From assembly GCA_003220195.1 (NCBI GenBank), contig QHRT01000066.1:1-19356 (forward strand): 19,356 nt of DNA. Direction: 5' to 3'. The stretch is from Candidatus Rokuibacteriota bacterium. GTDB lineage: Bacteria; Methylomirabilota; Methylomirabilia; Rokubacteriales; CSP1-6. Numbering within the stretch: position 1 is the first letter of the stretch; each line of letters opens with the position of its first letter. The notes under the pieces were generated by a model. It was given only the letters and a program-made list of their open reading frames with translations. It had not been told where the DNA came from and did not search any database. Position numbers and translations under genes: made by a program. Below, in pieces: positions 1 through 6,380 of this stretch.

Positions 1-1
1 T

Positions 2-829
2 GAGGCGGCATGGGGCATTCACCGCGTGGTCAACGAGAACATGGCGGCGGCGGCGCGAATCCACGGCATCGAGCGCGGCAAAGACCTTCGCGCCTACCCG
101 CTCTTCGCCTTCGGCGGCGCCGGTCCCGTGCACTGCTGGCAGGTGGCGAGAGTGCTGCGCGTGCCGCGGATCCTCGTGCCGCTCGGCGCGGGCGCGATGT
201 CCGCCTACGGCCTTCTGGCCGCGCCGCTCGCGTTCGACTTCGTCCGCACGGGCCGGCAGCGTCTGGACCGCGCGGACTGGCCAGCGATCAACGCGTTGCT
301 GAGCGAGATGGAAGCCGAGGGCCGCGCCGTGCTCGCACGCGCTGGAATCGCCGCGCGCGACGTCACCGTGTCGCGCATCGCCGAGATGAGGTACGTCGGC
401 CAGGGTCACGAGGTCGAAGCGGCCCTTCCCCCCGGTGAGCTGTCCGTCGCGGGCGTGCCGGCGATCACCGGAAGCTTCGAGGCCGCCTATCGGGCACTGT
501 ATCACCGGCTGCCGCATGGCGTGGCGCTCGAGGCGCTCAACTGGCGCGTCACCGTGTCGGGACCCCGTCCCGCCATGAACATTGCGCCGCCAGCTGCGCA
601 TCGCGACGCGAGCATTGGCGACGCTGTCAAGGGACATCGGGCCGCATGGTTCGCCGAAGCCGGCGGGTTCGTCGAAGCTCCGGTTTACGACCGGTACCGG
701 CTCGGTCCCGGCGCCGCATTCACGGGTCCGGCGATCGTCGAGGAGCGCGAATCGACCGCGGTGATCGGCCCCGGTGGTCGCTGCTCGGTCGACGCGGGCC
801 TCGCGCTCGTGGTGGAGATACCGCAGTGA
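2..829 (+). CDS. hyuA: Hydantoinase/5-oxoprolinase subunit A-type protein, C-terminal part (5' end outside window)
   Basis: This is the 3' end of a HyuA-type gene; the reading frame is open from base 2, so the start lies upstream and 275 residues are visible. HyuA/OplAA proteins have an actin-like ATPase fold and, with a B subunit, carry out ATP-dependent opening of hydantoin, 5-oxoproline or related cyclic amides in the cytoplasm. The family motif FGGAGPVHC is seen about residues 38-46, followed by the PLGAGAMSAYGLL segment and the C-terminal beta domain ending in GPAIVEERESTAVIGPG, which is typical of the family. The B-type gene starts inside its stop codon (GTGA overlap), indicating co-translation. 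The exact substrate (hydantoin, N-methylhydantoin, oxoproline, or acetone/acetophenone in carboxylase relatives) cannot be read from this fragment. Confidence 0.88.
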   Translation, partial: EAAWGIHRVVNENMAAAARIHGIERGKDLRAYPLFAFGGAGPVHCWQVARVLRVPRILVPLGAGAMSAYGLLAAPLAFDFVRTGRQRLDRADWPAINALLSEMEAEGRAVLARAGIAARDVTVSRIAEMRYVGQGHEVEAALPPGELSVAGVPAITGSFEAAYRALYHRLPHGVALEALNWRVTVSGPRPAMNIAPPAAHRDASIGDAVKGHRAAWFAEAGGFVEAPVYDRYRLGPGAAFTGPAIVEERESTAVIGPGGRCSVDAGLALVVEIPQ

Positions 830-2430
830 TCGCCTTCGATCCCATCACGCTCGAGATCTGCTGGAGCCGCCTGATCGGCGTGGTCAACGAGCAGGCGGCG
901 GCGCTGATGCGCACGTCCTTCACGTCGATCGTGCGCGAGGCCGGCGACCTCTCGGCCGGTGTCTTCGACCGCCGGGGCTTCATGGTCGCGCAGGCGGTCA
1001 CCGGGACGCCCGGGCACATCAACTCGATGGCGCTCGCGATGAAGCATTTTCTCGCGGCCTACCCGGTCGACACGCTCGTCCCCGGCGACGTGCTCATCAC
1101 GAACGATCCCTGGAAGACCTCCGGCCACCTGAACGACGTCACGATCTGCTCGCCGATCTTCCACGACGACCGGTGCGTGGCCTTCTTCGCATCGACCTGC
1201 CACACCGCCGACATCGGCGGACACGTGCTCTCGGCCGAGGCGCGTGAAGTCTACGAAGAAGGTCTGCTGATCCCGATCATGAAGCTCTACGAGGGCGGCC
1301 GCGCCAACGAATCGCTGATGGCGATCATCCGCGCGAACGTCCGCCTGCCCGACATGGTCCTTGGCGACTTCCACGCCCAGGTCGCCGGTGGCGCGGTCGG
1401 CGGCGAACGCCTGCGCGAGTTCATGGAGGAGTTCGGGCTGACGACGCTCGAGCCGCTCGCCGACGAGATCATCGGACGGACGGAGCGCGCGATGCGCGAG
1501 GCCATCCGCGCGCTCACGCCCGGCGTGTACGAATACGCGATCACGTCCGATGGATTCGACGAGCCGATCACGATCCGCGCGCGGTGCGAGGTCCATGGCG
1601 ACGAGTTGTCCGTGGACTACACCGGCTCGTCGCCGGCGAGCCGGCGCGGCGTGAACGTCGTGATGAACTACACGGAAGCCTACACGACGTACGGCGTGAA
1701 GGTCATCGTCAGCCCGGACGTGCCGAACAACGAGGGAGCATTCCGCGCGCTCCGGATCACGGCGCCCGAAGGCTCGATCCTCAACGCCACGCCGCCGGCG
1801 CCGGTCGCCGCGCGTCACGTCGTCGGACACTTCCTCCCGCACGTGATCGCGGGCGCACTCGCGCAGGCGGTGCCGGACCGCGTCATGGCCGAGGGGTCGG
1901 CGAACATCTGGGGGATCCAGGTGTCCGGCCGCGCGCTCGCCGGCGAGCCGTTCAGCTACGTGTTCTTTTCGTCCGGGGGAACCGGCGGGCGCCCGACGAA
2001 CGACGGGCTGTCGGCGACCGCTTTTCCGTCCGGTGTCCTCGGGACGCCGGCCGAGGTGATCGAGAACCTCTCACCCCTGGTCGTGGAGCGAAAGGCGCTG
2101 CGCCCCGACTCCGGCGGAGCCGGTCGTTACCGCGGCGGACTCGGCCAGGTGATCGCGTTTCGCGTGCGGACCGCCGAGCCCTGCGTCACGTCGATTCTGT
2201 GCGATCGGACGCGCTGGCCGGCGCGCGGATTCTTCGGCGGCGCCCCGGGCGGCACCGGCGAGGTGCTCATCGACGGGATCGCTCCTGCCAATCCGAAAGC
2301 CGAGCAGATCGTTCCACCGGGAGCGCTCGTCGAGGTGCGGTTACCGGGAGGCGGAGGGTTCGGCGATCCCACGCTCCGCGACGCGGCAGCGATCGCGCGC
2401 GATGTCGAGGAGGGGTACCTCAGCCGCTGA
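826..2430 (+). CDS. hyuB: Hydantoinase/5-oxoprolinase subunit B-type protein
   Basis: This 534-residue protein has the usual length of HyuB/OplAH C-terminal-type subunits, the catalytic partner of HyuA in ATP-dependent cyclic amide hydrolysis. It begins FDPITLEICWSRL, contains GDVLITNDPWKTSGHLND and FASTCHTADIGG near the N-terminal third, and ends with the family signature LPGGGGFGDPTLRD. The GTG at 826 is chosen because it opens exactly at this conserved N-terminus, overlaps the hyuA stop by 4 bases, and has a GGAG at 814-817 eight bases upstream; the frame stays open upstream to 646 but that stretch is out-of-frame hyuA sequence. Its last 11 bases overlap the 3' end of the convergent FIST gene. 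Substrate unassigned. Confidence 0.9.
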   Translation: MIAFDPITLEICWSRLIGVVNEQAAALMRTSFTSIVREAGDLSAGVFDRRGFMVAQAVTGTPGHINSMALAMKHFLAAYPVDTLVPGDVLITNDPWKTSGHLNDVTICSPIFHDDRCVAFFASTCHTADIGGHVLSAEAREVYEEGLLIPIMKLYEGGRANESLMAIIRANVRLPDMVLGDFHAQVAGGAVGGERLREFMEEFGLTTLEPLADEIIGRTERAMREAIRALTPGVYEYAITSDGFDEPITIRARCEVHGDELSVDYTGSSPASRRGVNVVMNYTEAYTTYGVKVIVSPDVPNNEGAFRALRITAPEGSILNATPPAPVAARHVVGHFLPHVIAGALAQAVPDRVMAEGSANIWGIQVSGRALAGEPFSYVFFSSGGTGGRPTNDGLSATAFPSGVLGTPAEVIENLSPLVVERKALRPDSGGAGRYRGGLGQVIAFRVRTAEPCVTSILCDRTRWPARGFFGGAPGGTGEVLIDGIAPANPKAEQIVPPGALVEVRLPGGGGFGDPTLRDAAAIARDVEEGYLSR

Positions 2431-3343
2431 CGGCCGGCGCGTCGCCCATGGCGGCGACGATGAGCGCGCCGTGATGGTCGACCGGCTGGAGCCCGCGGCC
2501 GTAACCCGCAACGCGGTCGCAGAGCCACCCGACGCACGGAGCACGATCGCCGACTTCCGAGAGGACACCGGCCCATTCGTCACGGGCCAGCGCGCCGAGC
2601 GCCTCGTACCGCGCCGCACTCTCGAACATCACGACCAGACGCACCAGACGCTCGTCGAGCCTCTTGAGGGCCGTGGTGGTCGCTTCGGCGGTCCCGTGCA
2701 CGAGTGCGTTCGCGTCAGGGCGAGCCTCGGGCGCGAACCCGTCGGCGTACCCGAGACCGGTCGCGTACGAGGCCTCGAGACACGCCACGCTCGCGACCGC
2801 TCCATGCGTCGCCGTGCCGCACATCATGGGCCCGGGCATGACGCCGCACACCGTGCGCATCTTCGGACCCATGAATTGCCGCCAGGATTCGAGGAACGGG
2901 AGCGGCGAGCCGGTGGAGGTGAACGTCAGACCAAGACCCCGAGGATACCGGAGCCGGAACGGCCACCCCGCCATCACCAGACGGGCGGCGGATCGACCGG
3001 CGTCGGCGAGATCGCGCGCCCCCACACACGCGGCGCCGCTCGCCGCATCGCCTTCGGTCGCGAAAGCCACGACCAGGACGCCCCGCGATGCGATGCCTGC
3101 CTCGGTGAAGACACCGGTCGTCACCCCGCCGGCGATGCCGACGGGACCCAGGACCGACCGAACCATCGGGACTGGATCAGTCGCCGCGTCGCCGGCCGTG
3201 ATGATCAGCGCGAGCTGTGGCGTGCCACCGTTCAGTCCGGCGCGAGCGATCTCGGCTGCCTCGATCGAGGCCCGCCGGGGATCGGTCTGACCACCGAATC
3301 CGACCCCGACCTTGAGCGCCGGAGACTGCGTGTTTGTCGCCAT
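2420..3343 (-). CDS. FIST-type sensor domain protein (FIST_N + FIST_C)
   Basis: A 307-residue soluble protein with no signal peptide or membrane segment. The FIST fold is a proposed small-ligand (possibly amino-acid) sensory domain linked to signal transduction. Seen: a FIST_N-like start KVGVGFGGQTDPRRA (about residues 11-25), the hydrophobic LALIITAGD strand (44-52), the GIAGGVTTGVF turn (69-79), and a FIST_C-like LVVMFESAARYEALG (236-250) followed by CVGWLCDRVAGYG (270-282). The usual Cys of the FIST_C 'fsCagR' motif is Ala here. ATG 3343 is preferred because homology begins just after it; ATG 3355 is possible, and the open frame back to 3475 looks non-coding. It lies downstream of, and parallel to, the sigma-54 response regulator. 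No fused output domain is present, so a partner is expected. Family assignment is by motif recognition only. Confidence 0.7.
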   Translation of the reverse strand: MATNTQSPALKVGVGFGGQTDPRRASIEAAEIARAGLNGGTPQLALIITAGDAATDPVPMVRSVLGPVGIAGGVTTGVFTEAGIASRGVLVVAFATEGDAASGAACVGARDLADAGRSAARLVMAGWPFRLRYPRGLGLTFTSTGSPLPFLESWRQFMGPKMRTVCGVMPGPMMCGTATHGAVASVACLEASYATGLGYADGFAPEARPDANALVHGTAEATTTALKRLDERLVRLVVMFESAARYEALGALARDEWAGVLSEVGDRAPCVGWLCDRVAGYGRGLQPVDHHGALIVAAMGDAPAVSG

Positions 3344-3370
3344 GGTCGCTTGCATCGCGACCGGCGTAAG

Positions 3371-3386
3371 TGCAGCGCGGATGCCA
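3371..3386 (-). promoter_or_regulatory. Candidate sigma-54 (-24/-12) promoter for the FIST gene
   Basis: On the minus strand the sequence reads TGGCATCCGCGCTGCA. It keeps the invariant GG-N10-GC spacing of RpoN promoters and matches most of the consensus TGGCACG-N4-TTGCW. The predicted transcription start is about 3360, just upstream of the FIST start codons at 3355 and 3343. The gene immediately upstream encodes an NtrC-type activator, which makes the match more plausible. A single 16-base match is weak evidence on its own. Confidence 0.45.
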
Positions 3387-3460
3387 CATTCGAAAATCAG
3401 GAATTCCAACGACTTAGACGCCGCACTCTGGCAGGCCGTGTCGGCGGGGCATCGCGGGCC

Positions 3461-3481
3461 GGGCCAGTCAGACACTGGCCC
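3461..3481 (-). terminator. Hairpin between response regulator and FIST gene
   Basis: Perfect 8-bp inverted repeat GGGCCAGT / ACTGGCCC with a 5-base loop, located 9 bases past the stop codon of the response regulator. No T-tract follows, so it may act as a weak or factor-assisted terminator, an RNA 3'-end stabiliser, or a DNA site for a regulator upstream of the FIST promoter candidate. Confidence 0.45.
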
Positions 3482-3489
3482 ACGAGAGA

Positions 3490-4845
3490 TCAGAGGACGC
3501 CGTACTCCTTCAGCCGGCGATAGATGGTGCGCCGGGAGAGGCCGAGCGCCCGGGCGGCGGCCTCCTTGTCGTTCCGGTACGCCCCGAGCGCTCGCAGGAT
3601 GAGCTCTCGCTCCACCTCGGCGAGGGTGGGGATCGTCGACGATGTGGCCGACGACGGCATCAGCACCGTCGAGGGCCGGGCCAGCGTGGCCAGGTCCGCG
3701 ACGGTGATCTGGTCCTTCGCGCCCATCGCGTACGCGCGCTCGACGAAGTTCTCCAGCTCCCGAACGTTGCCGGGAAAGTCGTAGCCCGACAGCGCCGCGA
3801 GCGCCTCCGGGGTGATACCGCGCACGTCGCGTCGGAAGCGGCGGTTGAACCGGCGCAAGAAATGATTCGTCAGCGCCGGGATGTCGTCGCGACGGTCGCG
3901 CAGCGGCGGCAGGGGGATGCGCACGACGTTCAGCCGGTAGAACAGATCCTGCCGGAAGGCACCCTGGGCCATCGCCTGCTCGAGGTTACGGTTGGTGGCG
4001 GCGATGACCCTGACGTCGACGGCATACGCTTTGGTCGACCCCACCGGCCGCACCTGCATCTCCTGGAGGACACGCAGGAGCTTTACCTGCAACGCCGGCG
4101 AGAGCTCGCCGATCTCGTCGAGGAAGATGGTGCCCTGGTTCGCGCCCCGGAAGAGGCCGAGCGAGTCCGAGACGGCGCCCGAGAACGCGCCCCGGACGTG
4201 ACCGAAGAACTCGGACTCGATCAGCTCGCCGGGAATGGCGCTGCAGTTCACCGGCAGGAACGCGCCCCTGCCGCGATCGGAGAGACGATGGATCGCGGCG
4301 GCGACCAGCTCCTTGCCCGTCCCGCTCTCGCCCTCGATCAGCACCGGGGAATCCGACACCGCCACCTTGCCGATCACGTCCTTGACCTGCTGCATCGCGG
4401 CCGACGTGCCGATGAGCTCGTTGACGGTGAGCTCTTCGCCGAGGCGCGCACGCAGCGAATGCACCTCGCCGCGGAGGAACCGTCGCTCCACGAGCCGGCT
4501 CATCAGGTGTCGGAGCTCGTCGAGGATCAACGGCTTCGACAGATAGTCGTACGCGCCTTCCTTCAACGCCTCGACCGCCGACGAGATCGTCGGGTAGCCA
4601 GTCATGATCACGACCTCGATCGATTCGTCGTGCGCTTTGACAGCGCGCAAGAGGTCGAGCCCGCTCATGTCCGGCATGCGGACGTCCATCAATGCGGCAT
4701 CGAAGAGACCGCTCCGGACGGCTTCGAGGGCTTCATGGCCGGTGCTCGCGCAGGTGGCGGTGTATCCCCACTTGCCGAGCGCCTCCTTGAGCAGCATGAG
4801 GATCGAAGGCTCGTCGTCGACCACGAGAATCTTTGCAGAGTCCAT
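3490..4845 (-). CDS. Sigma-54-dependent response regulator (receiver-AAA+-Fis HTH, NtrC family)
   Basis: This 451-residue protein is an NtrC-type activator. The receiver domain (1-120) has D10/D11, the phospho-acceptor D54 in LMDVRMPD, T82 and K104 (LSKP). The AAA+ domain (about 145-385) has Walker A GESGTGKE (172-179), the sigma-54 contact loop as GAFSGA (219-224) rather than the common GAFTGA, Walker B TIFLDEI (239-245), and an arginine-finger region with LFYRLNVVRIPLPPLRDR (301-318). A C-terminal Fis-type helix-turn-helix (about 410-451) ends RRTIYRRLKEYGVL. ATG 4845 is chosen because the receiver begins just after it; an upstream in-frame TTG at 4875 is less likely. No histidine kinase gene is adjacent, so the cognate sensor is unknown. 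The FIST gene downstream, with a sigma-54-like promoter, is a natural candidate target. Confidence 0.93.
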   Translation of the reverse strand: MDSAKILVVDDEPSILMLLKEALGKWGYTATCASTGHEALEAVRSGLFDAALMDVRMPDMSGLDLLRAVKAHDESIEVVIMTGYPTISSAVEALKEGAYDYLSKPLILDELRHLMSRLVERRFLRGEVHSLRARLGEELTVNELIGTSAAMQQVKDVIGKVAVSDSPVLIEGESGTGKELVAAAIHRLSDRGRGAFLPVNCSAIPGELIESEFFGHVRGAFSGAVSDSLGLFRGANQGTIFLDEIGELSPALQVKLLRVLQEMQVRPVGSTKAYAVDVRVIAATNRNLEQAMAQGAFRQDLFYRLNVVRIPLPPLRDRRDDIPALTNHFLRRFNRRFRRDVRGITPEALAALSGYDFPGNVRELENFVERAYAMGAKDQITVADLATLARPSTVLMPSSATSSTIPTLAEVERELILRALGAYRNDKEAAARALGLSRRTIYRRLKEYGVL

Positions 4846-4853
4846 TGGATGCG

Positions 4854-4883
4854 ACTTTAGCAGAAATGGTGTCAAAGTGACAA
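4854..4883 (-). promoter_or_regulatory. Candidate promoter of the response regulator gene with overlapping 13-bp palindrome
   Basis: On the minus strand TTGTCA (4883-4878) and TAAAGT (4859-4854) are 18 bases apart and could be -35/-10 elements; the transcript would be nearly leaderless because ATG 4845 is only 8 bases past the -10. The -35 lies inside the inverted repeat TGTCA-AAG-TGACA (4870-4882), an operator-like site. No Shine-Dalgarno is visible before ATG 4845. The match is modest and untested. Confidence 0.27.
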
Positions 4884-4941
4884 GACCCTATTGAAAAGTT
4901 TTTCCGCAACGGGCGAGCCAAAGTTGCGCGGCCCCGTAGGG

Positions 4942-4976
4942 TATGTTAGCGTGAGTGTTGACTTTTATTCAGGAGA
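4942..4976 (+). promoter_or_regulatory. trxA leader: weak -10 candidate and strong ribosome binding site
   Basis: AGGAGA at 4971-4976 lies 8 bases before the ATG at 4985 and fixes the thioredoxin start against the upstream in-frame TTG/ATG-like codons. TATGTT at 4942-4947 is a possible -10, but no convincing -35 is seen 16-18 bases upstream. The divergent gap 4846-4984 is the most AT-rich interval in the first half of the window and must carry promoters for both genes. Confidence 0.4.
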
Positions 4977-4984
4977 CACATGCC

Positions 4985-5314
4985 ATGGCCGACGCGACGA
5001 CGACCCATCTGACCGAACAGAATTTCGATGAGGCGCTCGTATCCCATTCGGGCGTCCTGATGGTCGACTTCTGGGCGGAATGGTGCGGTCCCTGCCGGGC
5101 GATCGCGCCCGTTCTGGAAGAGATCGTCAAGGAATCGTCGGGCCGCGTGGCGCTCGCGAAGGTCAACGTCGACGAAAATCCGGGGCTCGCGGCGCGCTAC
5201 GGCATCCGGTCGATTCCGACGATTCTTCTCGTCAAGGAAGGCAAGGTCGCCGACCACGTCGTCGGCGCGGTCGCGAAAGCCCATTTGAAGAAGAAGCTGG
5301 AGACCCTCGCCTGA
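4985..5314 (+). CDS. trxA: Thioredoxin
   Basis: A 109-residue cytoplasmic thioredoxin, the standard length of TrxA, which reduces protein disulfides using electrons from thioredoxin reductase. The redox motif WCGPC is at 33-37 within VDFWAEWCGPCRAIAPVLEE, the conserved cis-proline is P78 in GIRSIPTILL, and the C-terminal helix contains AKAHLKKKLETLA. The start is set by the AGGAGA Shine-Dalgarno 8 bases upstream; an in-frame upstream codon at 4955 would add ten unconserved residues. It reads divergently from the response regulator and is followed 109 bases later by thiL. The assignment as a general thioredoxin is firm; which thioredoxin paralogue it is in the genome cannot be told. Confidence 0.96.
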   Translation: MADATTTHLTEQNFDEALVSHSGVLMVDFWAEWCGPCRAIAPVLEEIVKESSGRVALAKVNVDENPGLAARYGIRSIPTILLVKEGKVADHVVGAVAKAHLKKKLETLA

Positions 5315-5318
5315 TCGT

Positions 5319-5340
5319 CGGACGTTTGCAGGCTCGTCCG
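5319..5340 (+). terminator. Short inverted repeat after trxA
   Basis: CGGACG at 5319-5324 and CGTCCG at 5335-5340 form a 6-bp stem with a 10-base loop starting 4 bases after the trxA stop. No T-run follows. It could be a weak attenuator between trxA and thiL or chance; GC-rich DNA often yields such stems. Confidence 0.2.
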
Positions 5341-5423
5341 CAATTAGTACCGCCGACACACCACTGACCGAGCGAGACGTCATCGATCTGGCGCGGCAGG
5401 TCTCGGCCCGCCAGCGATCCGGC

Positions 5424-6380
5424 GTGCGCATCGGGATCGGTGACGACTGTGCCGTCCTCGCGGTCGAGCCCGGCGCGACGCTGCTCGCCACCACCGATCT
5501 TTTGATCGAAGACGTGCACTTCCGCCGGCGCTACGCCAGGCCGGTCGACATCGGGTGGAAGTCGCTCGCGGTGAACCTCTCCGACATCGCATCCATGGGC
5601 GGCCGGCCCCGGTGGGTGCTCGTGGCGCTCGCGTGTCCCGACGGAACGCCTCCCGGAGAGATCGAGGCGTTCTACGAGGGCTTCGTCTCCCTCGCCCGCC
5701 AGCACGACGTCGCACTCGTCGGCGGCGACACCTCGTCGTCCCCGCAAGGATGGGTCGTCAACGTGACCGCGCTCGGAGAATCCACCCGTCCAATTTTGAG
5801 GTCGACTGCGCGCGAAGGTGACGTCATCGCGGTGACCGGACCGCTCGGCCGCTCCGCTGCCGGGCTCGCCGTGCTCGACCGAGGCGCTCCGGCAGGCGTG
5901 TCCGCTGACGCGCTGGCCGACGTGACTGGCGCCCATTTGCGTCCGACGCCGCGCGTCCGCGAAGGTGCGTGGCTTGGCGACGCTGGAGACGTCACCGCGA
6001 TGATCGATCTCTCCGACGGGCTGGCGACCGACCTCGCGCACCTCGCCGAAGAAAGCGGGGTGGGCGCGCGCGTGGAGGTCGCGCGCATCCCGGTGAACGA
6101 TTCGACGCGACGGATCGCCACCGCGCTCGAGGCCGATCCGCTCGCCTGGGCCACCGGCGGTGGCGAGGACTACGAGCTCCTGTTGACGTGTCCGGCGTCA
6201 GTGATCACGCGGCTCTCCGAGGGCCTGGCTCGAGCCATCGGCAGCGCGCGACTTCACACGATCGGCCGGATCGTCGGGGCAGGCGAAGGCGTCGAATTCG
6301 TCGACGAGGGCGGTCGCCCGGTCGCGATCGAGGCCGGCTTCCAGCATTTCCGCCGCCGCTCGGCCCGGGTTGCTCGATGA
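5424..6380 (+). CDS. thiL: Thiamine-monophosphate kinase
   Basis: ThiL phosphorylates thiamine monophosphate with ATP to give the coenzyme thiamine diphosphate. From the GTG at 5424 the protein is 318 residues, with GIGDDCAVL (4-12), TTDLLIEDVHF (23-33), NLSDIASMGG (51-60), GGDTSSS (100-106), IDLSDGLATDL (194-204) and GGGEDYELL (245-253), which are the metal/nucleotide-binding motifs of the AIRS/ThiL family. GTG 5424 is the only ATG/GTG/TTG start in the open frame, but family members carry about 20-25 residues before IGDD, and the frame upstream encodes a plausible LTERDVIDLARQVSARQ from CTG 5364; a non-standard start at CTG 5364 or ATT 5343 is therefore possible. The stop overlaps the ATG of the next gene (ATGA), implying translational coupling. 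Confidence 0.92.
   Translation: MRIGIGDDCAVLAVEPGATLLATTDLLIEDVHFRRRYARPVDIGWKSLAVNLSDIASMGGRPRWVLVALACPDGTPPGEIEAFYEGFVSLARQHDVALVGGDTSSSPQGWVVNVTALGESTRPILRSTAREGDVIAVTGPLGRSAAGLAVLDRGAPAGVSADALADVTGAHLRPTPRVREGAWLGDAGDVTAMIDLSDGLATDLAHLAEESGVGARVEVARIPVNDSTRRIATALEADPLAWATGGGEDYELLLTCPASVITRLSEGLARAIGSARLHTIGRIVGAGEGVEFVDEGGRPVAIEAGFQHFRRRSARVAR

Noticed and set aside
646..825. Upstream extension of the hyuB frame
   Set aside because: This stretch encodes the conserved C-terminus of HyuA in another frame; HyuB similarity begins exactly at GTG 826.
685..1842. Minus-strand open frame of 385 codons opposite hyuB
   Set aside because: Antisense shadow; Arg/Asp/His-rich and crossing the hyuA/hyuB boundary.
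3400..3407. GGAATTCC palindrome upstream of the FIST promoter candidate
   Set aside because: Only 8 bp and unrepeated; cannot be told from chance, though it could be part of an activator site.
3344..3475. N-terminal extension of the FIST gene to 3475
   Set aside because: The extra residues do not resemble the FIST domain and the region contains the hairpin and promoter candidate; the conserved part begins after ATG 3343.
3862..4860. Plus-strand open frame of 332 codons opposite the response regulator
   Set aside because: Antisense shadow of a protein with all NtrC-family motifs; no similarity to a known fold.
4958..4963. TTGACT as a -35 box for trxA
   Set aside because: A -10 at the right distance would fall on the ribosome binding site and start codon; no suitable hexamer is there.
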